The notes beneath the pieces were generated by a model. The model was given only the letters and a program-made list of their open reading frames with translations. It searched no databases and had not been told where the DNA came from. A DNA stretch of 15,589 bases, taken from NCBI GenBank assembly GCA_905372875.1, contig CAJPQU010000031.1, positions 1 through 15,589 on the forward strand, in the 5' to 3' direction. Source of the DNA: an uncultured Schwartzia sp. (lineage in GTDB: Bacteria > Bacillota > Negativicutes > Selenomonadales > Selenomonadaceae). The position numbers and the translations under genes were made by a program. Below are positions 7,127-14,676 of this stretch, in pieces (the stretch's first letter is position 1; every line of letters starts with the position of its first letter).

Positions 7127-7943
7127 TTCGTTTCTCCTCCCTTGCCGGGGTCGTCATTTCCTTTACCGGGTCTGTCCCGTACTTAAGGCGATAAACTTTG
7201 CGATAGAGCCATTCCGAAAAAGGCAAGGCCAACCAGATGCTCATGTAAAGCCCATCGAGACCAGAAAGCATATTGGAAGCCGCGCCAAAAGCAGCTAATT
7301 GATCCGCCATCTGGGGATACATGGCAGAAAGCGAACCAACCGCCGCCGTCATCATACTGGCGGATCCGACACCGGCTGCCATAGCCAGTGCGTAAGGATG
7401 AAAAGGCAGATAAGCTGCTGCAATACTGGCCATGAGGCCGAAGAAGATGGTACCCACCACCGTGCCGCAGATATAAACACCCATGACGCCGCGCCCCTCA
7501 GCACTGTTCAGTCCATAACGTTCACCGATGAGAGCCACATTCGGTTCCCGCGCGATGGAATGCGCCGCGCCGATAGCCTCCCGTTTGAGACCGATGAAAA
7601 CCGCCACGGGAATACCGAGGAGAATAGTGCCTAAATTGCCGAATTCCTGTAGGATGAGCGCCGGAGACGCAGCCAAGATCTTCGGCAGACTCGGCCCTAC
7701 CAACGTGCCGTATTTTGCCATGAGGAGCATCAGAGTAACCCCCAATAAAGAGCTGGCCACTTGGATTTCTTTATCCGTCGAAATCTTTGTAAACCGGGGA
7801 GCCGTTAAAATTCCCATAATCAGGGCATACATCATGGGCAAAAGGACGATCTTTCCGATTCCCACAGTAATGACAATATTCCCAATGAATTCAGCGACGA
7901 CGATCAAAATGAGAACCGTGAGATGAAGCCGTAAATTTTTCAT
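7113..7943 (-). CDS. DUF3100-type integral membrane protein, putative transporter subunit
   Basis: The 276-residue protein has about eight hydrophobic segments and ends in a charged cytoplasmic-looking tail. It matches my recollection of the DUF3100 family: an early LLPMMYALIMGI segment, then GVYICGTVVGTIFFG and the small-residue stretch AAGVGSASMMTAAVG, which recalls the substrate-binding re-entrant loops of GltS/CidB-like carriers. There is no proven function known to me. It begins 20 bases after the M20 hydrolase stop, with AGAGGG before the ATG, and overlaps the next membrane gene. The context suggests it carries the hydrolase's substrate in or its product out. The family assignment is from pattern memory and needs a profile search. 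Confidence 0.7.
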   Translation of the reverse strand: MKNLRLHLTVLILIVVAEFIGNIVITVGIGKIVLLPMMYALIMGILTAPRFTKISTDKEIQVASSLLGVTLMLLMAKYGTLVGPSLPKILAASPALILQEFGNLGTILLGIPVAVFIGLKREAIGAAHSIAREPNVALIGERYGLNSAEGRGVMGVYICGTVVGTIFFGLMASIAAAYLPFHPYALAMAAGVGSASMMTAAVGSLSAMYPQMADQLAAFGAASNMLSGLDGLYMSIWLALPFSEWLYRKVYRLKYGTDPVKEMTTPAREEKRNEAQ

Positions 7944-7963
7944 AAACCCTCTTTTCCTTCTCC

Positions 7964-9262
7964 TTAATCCGCCGCGAAATAAGAATCCAATTTGGCGACG
8001 TACGCTTCCTTTGTCATGAGCGGCTTATACTCCGCTAAAATTCTGCGTGCACGAACCGCATCCTCCATCAGTAAATCAACGACCATACCGGCGAAAGCCT
8101 TGGCGGGGGTAAGAACTGCCGCTGCAAAATCTGTCACCCGAAAGTCTTTTGTATGAAGCGACCCGTCGGCTCCGCCAATGAAAGGATGAATGGCCGGCAT
8201 GATATGGGAAAGGTCCCCCATATCCGTGGAAGCACTGAAATGACCGGCATCCACGATCTCTGTCCCCGGCGCCAACATAGTGACATTTGCCGTGAAGAGA
8301 TCGTTTAGAGCACCACAGCAGCGAAGCGGAAGCATCCCCGGAATCGTCTCCACCCGCGTTTCGGCGCCTACCGCCGCACCACCGGCCCGAAGCGCCGCTT
8401 CCACCCGCTTATGAGTTCCCTCGATAGCCTCCATAGAGGCCGCCCGCACATAAAGTTCCATTCGAACATCTGCCGGGACACTGTTCACCAAATCTCCTCC
8501 CTTGGTGATAATGGGATGGACACGCACCACATCCTTCTCCTGGAACGTCTCCCGCAGAGCGTTTATCCCCATGATGCCGAGGCAGGCCGCGTTAAGCGCG
8601 TTAATCCCTTCATGAGGCGCGTTAGCCGCGTGTGCCGTTTTGCCGACATAACGAACTAATTTCACCAAAAAACCGTTGCTGGACTGCCCGATGGCCACGG
8701 CCTTCTGGGGCATATTCCCTTGTGAATGCATCATCATCGCCATGTCGATATCGTCGAAATGGCCCTCGTAGATGAGCTCATCTTTCCCGCAGAGGTAATG
8801 GAGCTTTCCTTCCTCCAAGAGGCGCCGTCGATACTCAATCTCCACATACTCTTCCGCCGGTACCGCGAAAAATACCACATCACCGCAAAGTTCCGGCAGA
8901 ATCCCTGCTTCCATAAGTCCCGTCGCCGCCGCCAGCATGGTCGTCATCTGCAGAAAATGACCGCAGGTATGGGCTGCACCCGTCAGCGGATCGGCTTTTG
9001 GACTGTCCGGTGTCCCCACTGCGTCCAGCTCGCTCAATATCGCCACCGTAGGCCCTGGACGTCCGCCCTGGGCCCGCGCCTTCACGCCTGTAAAGGCCAG
9101 CCCTGTCTCAGGGGTAAGCCCCAGTGCGGTCAGATAACGCTCCACTTTTGCCGCCGTTTTATGCTCCTTAAAGCCTAACTCCGGCTCCCGTTCAATATCT
9201 CGCGCCACCTCTTCCAAAACAGACGCTGCTTCGTCAATAGCGGCAGCCACTCGCCGTTTCAT
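7964..9262 (-). CDS. M20 family amidohydrolase (AbgB/aminoacylase-like)
   Basis: A zinc-type M20D amidohydrolase of 432 residues, expected to cut an N-acyl or aryl amide from an amino acid or small peptide in the cytoplasm. Metal and catalytic residues are visible: D80 in SELDAV, H98-T-C100-G-H102, the EE pair E137-E138 in PAEEYVE, H179 in MMMHSQG and H370 in SLHTKDF near the end. The dimerisation insert (about 190-310) and the STDMGDLS stretch fit the AbgB branch (p-aminobenzoyl-glutamate hydrolase), though its partner AbgA is absent. An upstream in-frame TTG (9277) would place AAGGAG inside the gene; the ATG at 9262 follows it by 5 bases and is chosen. It leads the two membrane genes, which suggests a transport-hydrolysis module. 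The true substrate is unknown. Confidence 0.88.
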   Translation of the reverse strand: MKRRVAAAIDEAASVLEEVARDIEREPELGFKEHKTAAKVERYLTALGLTPETGLAFTGVKARAQGGRPGPTVAILSELDAVGTPDSPKADPLTGAAHTCGHFLQMTTMLAAATGLMEAGILPELCGDVVFFAVPAEEYVEIEYRRRLLEEGKLHYLCGKDELIYEGHFDDIDMAMMMHSQGNMPQKAVAIGQSSNGFLVKLVRYVGKTAHAANAPHEGINALNAACLGIMGINALRETFQEKDVVRVHPIITKGGDLVNSVPADVRMELYVRAASMEAIEGTHKRVEAALRAGGAAVGAETRVETIPGMLPLRCCGALNDLFTANVTMLAPGTEIVDAGHFSASTDMGDLSHIMPAIHPFIGGADGSLHTKDFRVTDFAAAVLTPAKAFAGMVVDLLMEDAVRARRILAEYKPLMTKEAYVAKLDSYFAAD

Positions 9263-9330
9263 TGCCTCTCCTTGCAAAAAGAATCATCTCCCAGATGTAC
9301 GCGCGGAAAATCCCGCTCAAAATTTCCCCT

Positions 9331-10161
9331 CTATGTCTTTAAGAAAAACCACCAAACTACCCACGCCAATACGATCAAGAAAATCAACGGACCGATTCCG
9401 CCAAAGAACCGTCCTTGAGCGTTTCCCGCGGGCCGTGCCTCCGGCGGCTCTACTTCCCGCAGAAGACGCTCACGCTCCTCTGTGGAGATTGTGTCCTCCG
9501 GCGCATACACCAGCGCTAAAAATTTTTCCCGCGCCCCGTAGTAAAGATCTGACAGCGCCTGGCTGTAGCCGAACACCGCCCGGGGCAAAAGCGTTTCCCG
9601 AGCCGCCGCGAGTTTTTCGTACTCTTCCCGATTAAATACATAGCCTCTGACAGTATGTACGGTACCATTCTTCAGACCGATATGCGGCAGGTAAAAGATT
9701 TCCCAATGGAAGAGCCGCGTCATTAAACGCCGACCGGTAAAGTACACCCAGACCACATCTTCTCGCGGAAAGATGTAAACGCGATCCACATAAAAGAAAT
9801 ACATGTATTTCGCGCCAAGGTAGCTGAACTCCACCCCCTGTCCTTCAATATCTGCCGCCACTTCGTCGTAAGAAAGGCCCGCCTCGGAAATTGCCTCCCG
9901 AATAATATCTCGGCTCGTCCGATGATTGAGGCGATCGCTTAAATACTGTGGCACATAACCGAGCTGAAAAAGTACCGTCCGCCCGTGCATCGCCATCAAA
10001 AGCCCCATGATGACAAGAATGGGAAGCGCCATACTCCACCCCTGTTCCATACCCGTCTTAAGGAGGAGAAGCAGCACCACAATATCAGTGACGGTGGAGA
10101 GCAGCGCGTTGATGAAAACCCGCCGCCGGCTAATATCTAATTTCTGTTCTATTTCATTCAA
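9331..10161 (-). CDS. Unrecognised membrane protein, three likely membrane segments
   Basis: I do not recognise this 276-residue protein. Two adjacent N-terminal hydrophobic segments (about 16-38 and 43-64) form a hairpin. A soluble part follows (about 75-250), rich in aromatic residues and beta-like strands (KYMYFFYVDRVYIFP, VVWVYFTGRRL), and a last hydrophobic segment (about 252-274) ends in a short basic tail. The soluble domain should lie in the cytoplasm. The start is TTG (10159-10161), with AAGGAG 8 bases ahead; the nearby ATG is out of frame. It follows the 108-residue gene by 36 bases and precedes the M20 gene by 68 bases on the same strand, so it may share their transcript. No catalytic motif is visible. 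Confidence 0.75.
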   Translation of the reverse strand: MNEIEQKLDISRRRVFINALLSTVTDIVVLLLLLKTGMEQGWSMALPILVIMGLLMAMHGRTVLFQLGYVPQYLSDRLNHRTSRDIIREAISEAGLSYDEVAADIEGQGVEFSYLGAKYMYFFYVDRVYIFPREDVVWVYFTGRRLMTRLFHWEIFYLPHIGLKNGTVHTVRGYVFNREEYEKLAAARETLLPRAVFGYSQALSDLYYGAREKFLALVYAPEDTISTEERERLLREVEPPEARPAGNAQGRFFGGIGPLIFLIVLAWVVWWFFLKT

Positions 10162-10197
10162 TTGTCCGTCTCCTTGCTTTCGTCCCCGCGGTATCGT

Positions 10198-10524
10198 TTA
10201 CTTTACTTCTGCCAAGCTGTAAATGCCAGGCTGCATGAGATCTCGTACCGTGGCTACGATCTCTCCCATTTCCGGCCCGCTGCCCGCCGCCAATTCCAAT
10301 TCCTGCCGAAAATAATCCATGAGACGCTGTGGTGCTTCTGCCCGGATAGCCGCTTCTTCCTGATGGAAGGCCCAGGAGATATCAATCCCGCCGTTTTGGT
10401 TATCGGCGGTCATCTCCCACGATCCGTCATGGGTGGTGATAAATTGACTCTTATCCACCGCGCTCCACCCGCGGGAGGCTACGGCAAACTTCAGGCAGGC
10501 TTCCGTATATTCCTTTACCGTCAT
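10198..10524 (-). CDS. Unrecognised small soluble protein
   Basis: I do not recognise this 108-residue protein. It has no signal peptide or membrane segment and looks compact: a leading helix (TVKEYTEACLKFAVA), beta-like segments with WSAVDKSQFITT, WEMTADNQN and IDISWAFHQ, and a helical end with AELEL-like acidic residues. A good AAAAGGAG sits 8 bases before the ATG. It is the first gene of the leftward cluster and is divergent from trpS, with 180 bases between them. Being 36 bases ahead of the 276-residue membrane protein gene, it could work with it, but this is inference from position only. Confidence 0.7.
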   Translation of the reverse strand: MTVKEYTEACLKFAVASRGWSAVDKSQFITTHDGSWEMTADNQNGGIDISWAFHQEEAAIRAEAPQRLMDYFRQELELAAGSGPEMGEIVATVRDLMQPGIYSLAEVK

Positions 10525-10642
10525 GCTCTCATCTCCTTTTCGCAGTAAAATGTTTTATCAAAAATATTCCACTCCCACGAAAGCGATTCCTTCTTTTTTC
10601 ACAACAAAATATTCTCTTCCGGCAAAATCTTCCGCCGTCAAT

Positions 10643-10671
10643 TTGATATTCGTCCCGTATCCGTTTATAAT
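10643..10671 (+). promoter_or_regulatory. Sigma-70 promoter of trpS
   Basis: TTGATA (10643-10648), 17 bases, TATAAT (10666-10671). Transcription should start near 10678, leaving under 30 bases before the TTG start, too short for the T-box leader that often controls trpS in Firmicutes. Confidence 0.85.
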
Positions 10672-10704
10672 AGAAAGCAGTAAACTTCGCGAGGAGGAAG
10701 GATT

Positions 10705-11751
10705 TTGAGCGACAAGATTATCCTGACCGGCGACCGGCCCAGCGGCCGGCTTCATATAGGCCATTATGTCGGCTCTCTGCGCCAGCGGGTGACATTGCAG
10801 GATGCCGGAACATTCAAAAAAATCTTCATCATGATCGCCGATGCCCAGGCGCTGACGGATCATTTCGCCGACCCCGCCAAGGTACGGGCCTCTGTCACCG
10901 AAGTAGCACTGGATTATTTGGCTGTGGGCCTTGACCCGGCGCGGTCCACGATCTTCATTCAATCGCAGATCCCGGAATTAGCCGAGCTCACAATGTATTA
11001 TATGAACTTAGTTTCCCTGGCCCGCGTCGAACGAAACCCCACCGTCAAAACAGAGATTCAACAGAAAAATTTTGGTGAAGGCGTGCCGGTAGGCTTTGTC
11101 TGCTACCCTGTCAGTCAAGCCGCTGATATTACAGCCTTCAAAGCCACCACCGTTCCGGTGGGTGAGGATCAAAAACCTATGTTGGAACAGACGCGGGAAA
11201 TCGTGCGGAAATTTAACGACATCTACGCGCCGGTATTGGTAGAACCGAAAATTTTGCTTTCCGCGAACGAAGCCTGCCTGCGTCTGCCGGGGACCGATGG
11301 CAAAGCCAAAATGTCTAAATCCCTGGGCAACGCGATCTATCTCTCCGACAGCGCCGATGTTATACGGGAAAAAATCATGTCCATGTACACCGACCCCACT
11401 CACATCAAAGTCTCCGACCCGGGAAATGTGGAGGGTAATACGGTCTTCACTTACCTGGATGCCTTCTGCCGTCCGGAGCATTTTCCGCTCTATTTCAAAG
11501 AGTACGACAGCCTTGATGAACTTAAGGCACACTATAGGCGCGGCGGTCTCGGTGACGTAAAGATCAAAAGATTCCTGAACGACATCCTGCAGGAAGAACT
11601 CGCTCCCATCCGCGCGCGCCGGGAAATATACGCCAAAGATATCCCCGCACTCTATGACATGCTGAAAAAAGGAACGGAGCAGGCGAAAGAGACCGCTGCC
11701 CAAACATTGACTGAAGTGAAACACGCTATGCAGATCGACTATTTCTCCTAA
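10705..11751 (+). CDS. trpS: Tryptophan--tRNA ligase
   Basis: It charges tRNA(Trp) with tryptophan using ATP. The 348-residue class I synthetase shows GDRPSGRLHIGHYVGS with the HIGH motif at 17-20, the VPVGEDQ segment (150-156) and KMSKS (202-206). The GDRPSG form in place of GIQPTG is known in a branch of bacterial TrpRS. The C-terminal helical part is complete and the length is normal. The start is TTG; GAGGAGG lies 7 bases upstream and no in-frame ATG is better. It stands alone, with its own promoter and a perfect terminator after it. The short leader argues against T-box attenuation. Confidence 0.96.
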   Translation: MSDKIILTGDRPSGRLHIGHYVGSLRQRVTLQDAGTFKKIFIMIADAQALTDHFADPAKVRASVTEVALDYLAVGLDPARSTIFIQSQIPELAELTMYYMNLVSLARVERNPTVKTEIQQKNFGEGVPVGFVCYPVSQAADITAFKATTVPVGEDQKPMLEQTREIVRKFNDIYAPVLVEPKILLSANEACLRLPGTDGKAKMSKSLGNAIYLSDSADVIREKIMSMYTDPTHIKVSDPGNVEGNTVFTYLDAFCRPEHFPLYFKEYDSLDELKAHYRRGGLGDVKIKRFLNDILQEELAPIRARREIYAKDIPALYDMLKKGTEQAKETAAQTLTEVKHAMQIDYFS

Positions 11752-11769
11752 GATAAAAGGCCCCGATGC

Positions 11770-11809
11770 ATAAAAGTACCGCACGCTCATGAGCGTGCGG
11801 TACTTTTAT
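11770..11809. terminator. Bidirectional terminator after trpS (40-bp perfect palindrome)
   Basis: The 40 bases form a perfect palindrome centred on CTCATGAG, with a G+C-rich stem and TTTTAT / ATAAAA at the ends. It begins 18 bases after the trpS stop and can serve the converging DapF-like gene as well. Confidence 0.9.
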
Positions 11810-11818
11810 AGCAAAAGA

Positions 11819-11840
11819 GCGGCGTTTCATAAAACACCGC
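11819..11840 (-). terminator. Possible second terminator for the DapF-like gene
   Basis: On the minus strand, GCGGTGTTT-TATG-AAACGCCGC forms a stem with one mismatch, followed by TCTTTT. It lies 82 bases after the minus-strand stop, just before the shared palindrome. It is a weaker candidate than 11770-11809. Confidence 0.45.
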
Positions 11841-11922
11841 CTCGTGAACTCATCCTAATATAATTCCACCCGAAAACTCCTTCCCCAGAAAGTATTACAA
11901 GCCACCCTCGCGTACTTTCCTG

Positions 11923-12285
11923 TCAGCCGGCGATCTTAGCCATGTGGCCGTGCTTCATCAACCGGTGGAAGAAAGCCTCCGTCAATCGTACCTCGCTGTA
12001 TTCAAAGGACGTATCATCCAGCACCTCATCTCGCCGCCCGTTAGCGAGTGCGGCCACATAACGATCCGACGCTTCCACAGCGCACAACGCGCCGTCAGTA
12101 CCGAAACAGCGGACGCCTCCCGGATATCCCGGTGCCATTACCACCAAACGGTCCGCGCCTACGCCCTCCCGACCGCTGAGAAGTAACACCACCCCTTCTG
12201 CCGCCGGTACTTTGGCTGACGATCCCGGCCAGACAAGATATCGCACTCCGTGGATGATAAATTTATCTAACCGGTACACCGTCAT
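11923..12285 (-). CDS. DapF-like N-terminal half protein lacking catalytic cysteine
   Basis: The 120-residue protein lines up by eye with the N-terminal lobe of diaminopimelate epimerase: LDKFIIHG at the start (compare FSKMHGLGNDF), GVGADRLVV (41-49; compare GVGFDQLLV) and VRCFGTDGA (58-66; compare YRIFNADGS), then R75 and a V-A-A-L end. The catalytic CGNG is replaced by VEAS, and the whole C-terminal lobe with the second cysteine is missing; the 110 bases downstream do not encode it. It is therefore unlikely to be an epimerase. ATG at 12285 has GGAGG only 2 bases ahead, while GTG at 12279 has 8-base spacing and may be the true start. It is divergent from the AraC-type gene. It could be a remnant, or a small protein reusing the fold. 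Confidence 0.65.
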   Translation of the reverse strand: MTVYRLDKFIIHGVRYLVWPGSSAKVPAAEGVVLLLSGREGVGADRLVVMAPGYPGGVRCFGTDGALCAVEASDRYVAALANGRRDEVLDDTSFEYSEVRLTEAFFHRLMKHGHMAKIAG

Positions 12286-12331
12286 CGCCTCCGTTCTTTA
12301 TCGCAATTACAGCATAACAAGAAAGACGAAG

Positions 12332-12379
12332 CAAAAAAATACCAAAAAATGCCCTTGAAATAGCAAAAAATGCTATAAT
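12332..12379 (+). promoter_or_regulatory. araC-type gene promoter region with phased A-tracts and inverted repeat
   Basis: TATAAT (12374-12379) is preceded by TGC, an extended -10; no good -35 lies at 17 bases. TAGCA-AAAAA-TGCTA (12361-12375) is a perfect inverted repeat that overlaps the -10. Three CAAAAAA tracts begin at 12332, 12343 and 12364, spaced 11 and 21 bases, so they lie on one face of the helix. Confidence 0.5.
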
Positions 12380-12397
12380 AAAAGCGGAGGTGTTCCC

Positions 12398-13381
12398 ATG
12401 ATAGCAACACGTGATATTTCCTGCACCACGCTGCCTATGGAAAGCGGAGACAGCACGGGGGCAGAAATCAGTGCCCCCAAGCGAGGCTACTTGACGGAAA
12501 CCTTTCGCATTTTTCGTCTCCATGATCCGGTGACCACCCCCATTCCCTTTCATTACCACGACTTTCATAAAATTATCCTCTTTATCAGCGGCCAATCGGG
12601 CTATACCATCGAAGGAAAAACTTGGCAGCTTTCCCCCCGAGACATCGTCTTCGTCCGCGCCGGCGAAATTCACCGACCGCTTCCCCTCCTCGGCGCGCCT
12701 TACGAACGCATCGTTATCTATGTCGCCCCTGAGCTTCTGTCACGTTATCGCCACGGAACGGACGACCTTGCTGCCTGCTTTCTCCCGGAACACCGACCCT
12801 CCAGTGTCATGCACCTGACCGCCGGGAAAACCCACGACCTCCTCTTCCACATGGAAAAATTGGAGCGCACCGCCCACGCTTCAGGATTTGCCAACGCGCT
12901 CTACACAGAAATGCTCTTTGTGGAATTCATGATCTTGTTAAACCGCGCCCTCATCGACCGCGAATTGGATGCCACTACCGCCGCCGTCACCGACGAAAAA
13001 ATACAGGCTCTTCTGACCTATATCAACGACCATCTGACGGAACGCCTCTCTATCGACCGTCTCGCCGCCCGTTCCTACGTCAGCCGTTCCCATCTCATGC
13101 ATCGTTTCAAACGAGTCACCGGCTACGGCGTGCGCCAATACATCGTCGGCAAACGCCTGCTCCTGGCCCGCGCTTATCTCACAGACACAACCACCCGCTC
13201 CATCAGCGAAATCGCCAGACTCGCCGGCTTCGCCGACTATCTTCCTTTCTTCCGGGCCTTTAAAGCCCAGTATCAGATGACGCCCCAGGAATGGCGGGAA
13301 CGCCACGGCTCCGTCTCCGTGGAACAATGCCCCATGATCAATCCTAAAGAAGATTCGACAAACTTCAAAATTTCTGTATAA
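12398..13381 (+). CDS. AraC-family transcriptional regulator with cupin-type sensor domain
   Basis: The 327-residue protein has an N-terminal cupin-like ligand domain, FHYHDFHKI (51-59) to GEIHRP (89-94), with H52, H54 and H92 placed like a metal or ligand site. The C-terminal AraC DNA-binding domain (about 203-302) has two helix-turn-helix units: LSIDRLAARSYVSRSHLMHRFKRVTG (217-242) and SISEIARLAGFADYLPFFRAFK (268-289), ending in the typical MTPQEWRER. GGAGGTG precedes the ATG by 5 bases. It is divergent from the DapF-like gene and just upstream of trxB. Its target may be either neighbour or itself, given the inverted repeat over its own promoter. The inducer cannot be deduced. Confidence 0.9.
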   Translation: MIATRDISCTTLPMESGDSTGAEISAPKRGYLTETFRIFRLHDPVTTPIPFHYHDFHKIILFISGQSGYTIEGKTWQLSPRDIVFVRAGEIHRPLPLLGAPYERIVIYVAPELLSRYRHGTDDLAACFLPEHRPSSVMHLTAGKTHDLLFHMEKLERTAHASGFANALYTEMLFVEFMILLNRALIDRELDATTAAVTDEKIQALLTYINDHLTERLSIDRLAARSYVSRSHLMHRFKRVTGYGVRQYIVGKRLLLARAYLTDTTTRSISEIARLAGFADYLPFFRAFKAQYQMTPQEWRERHGSVSVEQCPMINPKEDSTNFKISV

Positions 13382-13382
13382 T
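13354..13382 (+). promoter_or_regulatory. Probable promoter of trxB-glutaredoxin
   Basis: TATAAT (13377-13382) overlaps the stop codon of the AraC-type gene, with TTCGAC (13354-13359) 17 bases ahead. This gives the redox genes a start of their own within the end of the regulator gene. Confidence 0.6.
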
Positions 13383-13419
13383 ATGACATGAAACAAACAA
13401 AATGAAAAGGATGAAACGT

Positions 13420-14352
13420 ATGGCAAAAGATACGCAAAAACGGGACGTGATCATCATCGGCGCCGGTATGGCCGGCCTGACGGCGGCCCTGTACACCGGA
13501 CGGATGAACCTCAGCACGCTGGTATTGGAAAATGCCCTCGTCGGCGGACAGATCGCCAACGCCACCGGTATCGAAAACTATCCCGGCTATGAAGTCATCA
13601 AAGGGGGCGAACTCATCGCCACCCTTCAGAAGCAGGCCGAACATTTCGGCGCGGTAGTTGATGAATTTGACTCCATCGTACGGGTGGATTTAACAAAGGA
13701 GCCAAAAATCGTGGAAACGGAAGGCTGCCTCTATGAAGCCGACGCAGTAATTCTCGCCACCGGCATGAATCGGCGCAAGCTCCCGCTTCCCGAGGAGGGG
13801 ACCTACGCTGGGCGGGGCGTCCATTACTGTGAACTTTGCGACGGTCACCTATACCATGATAAGATCATCGCCGTCATGGGCGGCGGCAACGCAGCCGTGG
13901 ACGCGGCCAACTTTTTATCCAAGTATGGCCGTCATGTCTATCTCATCCACCGTTCCGAGCTGAGGGCTGATCCGGTATCCCAAGAAAGACTTCGGCAAAA
14001 TCCTAAGGTGGAGATCTTATTGCAGACAGAAATCCGGGCTCTCCGTGGCGACGGCCGCCTGACCGCGGTCACTCTCTACGACAAAGCCCGGGATAAAACG
14101 ACGGAACTCCCCGTAGACGGCATTTTCGTCAACATCGGCGTCATCCCCAATACTGCCCTCTTTGAAGGACAAGTAACTTTAACGCCGGGCGGACGCATCG
14201 CCGCTGGAGAGGACTGCCGCACAAACCTGCCGGGGGTATTCGCTGCCGGAGACGTCCGAGAAAAAGAAATCCGCCAGCTCACCACTGCCGCTGCTGACGG
14301 TACGACGGCGGCGCTCTTAGCCGACCGCTATTTAGCGGCTAAGCGCAGCTAA
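13420..14352 (+). CDS. trxB: Thioredoxin reductase-like flavoprotein (NAD(P)H-disulfide reductase)
   Basis: The 310-residue protein has the full low-Mr thioredoxin reductase layout: the FAD site GAGMAGL (14-20), the redox pair C137-E-L-C140 followed by DG, the dinucleotide site GGGNAAVDAA (154-163) and the second FAD site GDVREKEIRQ (277-286). The segment that grips the 2'-phosphate of NADPH reads HRSELRA instead of the usual HRRxxFRA, one residue shorter and with one arginine lost, so cofactor preference may differ. Three in-frame ATGs exist (13402, 13411, 13420); only the third has AAAGGA at normal spacing (8 bases) and it is chosen. The glutaredoxin gene 55 bases downstream is the probable electron acceptor. 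It could reduce thioredoxin, the glutaredoxin, or both. Confidence 0.92.
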   Translation: MAKDTQKRDVIIIGAGMAGLTAALYTGRMNLSTLVLENALVGGQIANATGIENYPGYEVIKGGELIATLQKQAEHFGAVVDEFDSIVRVDLTKEPKIVETEGCLYEADAVILATGMNRRKLPLPEEGTYAGRGVHYCELCDGHLYHDKIIAVMGGGNAAVDAANFLSKYGRHVYLIHRSELRADPVSQERLRQNPKVEILLQTEIRALRGDGRLTAVTLYDKARDKTTELPVDGIFVNIGVIPNTALFEGQVTLTPGGRIAAGEDCRTNLPGVFAAGDVREKEIRQLTTAAADGTTAALLADRYLAAKRS

Positions 14353-14407
14353 AAGTTACCGGCGCCTTATGTATAACTAAACTAACCACTAAAGGAGGAA
14401 CATTATT

Positions 14408-14641
14408 ATGGTAAAAGTCTATTCTATCACCAACTGCCCTTGGTGCGATAAGGTCAAAAAGTATCTGAAATCCCGGGGCGTAGAATTTGAAGAACACAAC
14501 GTCGAACACAGCAAGGAAGATTTCGACGCCGCCGTTGCCATTTCCGGTGCCGACATCGTGCCCGTCACCACAGTAAACGGCAAAGACTTCGTCGTGAGCT
14601 TCGATAAGGAAAAATTAGACGCGCTTTTAGGTCTGAAATGA
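14408..14641 (+). CDS. Glutaredoxin-like protein (CPWC)
   Basis: A 77-residue thioredoxin-fold protein with the active site C10-P-W-C13 and the cis-proline P52 in IVPVT; the length suits short glutaredoxins and NrdH-type redoxins. The glycine pair found after cis-Pro in glutathione-binding forms is not clear (VVSFD is seen), which fits reduction by a flavoprotein rather than by glutathione. AAAGGAGG lies 9 bases before the ATG. It follows the trxB-like gene by 55 bases with no terminator between them, so the two are likely co-transcribed, similar to the reductase/glutaredoxin-like pair described in Clostridium pasteurianum. It ends at a long hairpin. Confidence 0.9.
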   Translation: MVKVYSITNCPWCDKVKKYLKSRGVEFEEHNVEHSKEDFDAAVAISGADIVPVTTVNGKDFVVSFDKEKLDALLGLK

Positions 14642-14676
14642 CGAACATCTATCACACAAGAGCTGGTGCAAAGACC

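Noticed and set aside
10525..10704. T-box leader upstream of trpS
   Set aside because: A strong promoter lies at 10643-10671, leaving a leader under 30 bases, and no T-box antiterminator sequence is seen.
11008..11790. Open frame of 260 codons opposite trpS
   Set aside because: A shadow of trpS, whose HIGH and KMSKS motifs and ribosome binding site are clear on the plus strand.
12263..12673. 136-codon minus-strand frame bridging the DapF-like and AraC-type genes
   Set aside because: It overlaps both well-supported genes and crosses the promoter region; no motif or ribosome binding site supports it.
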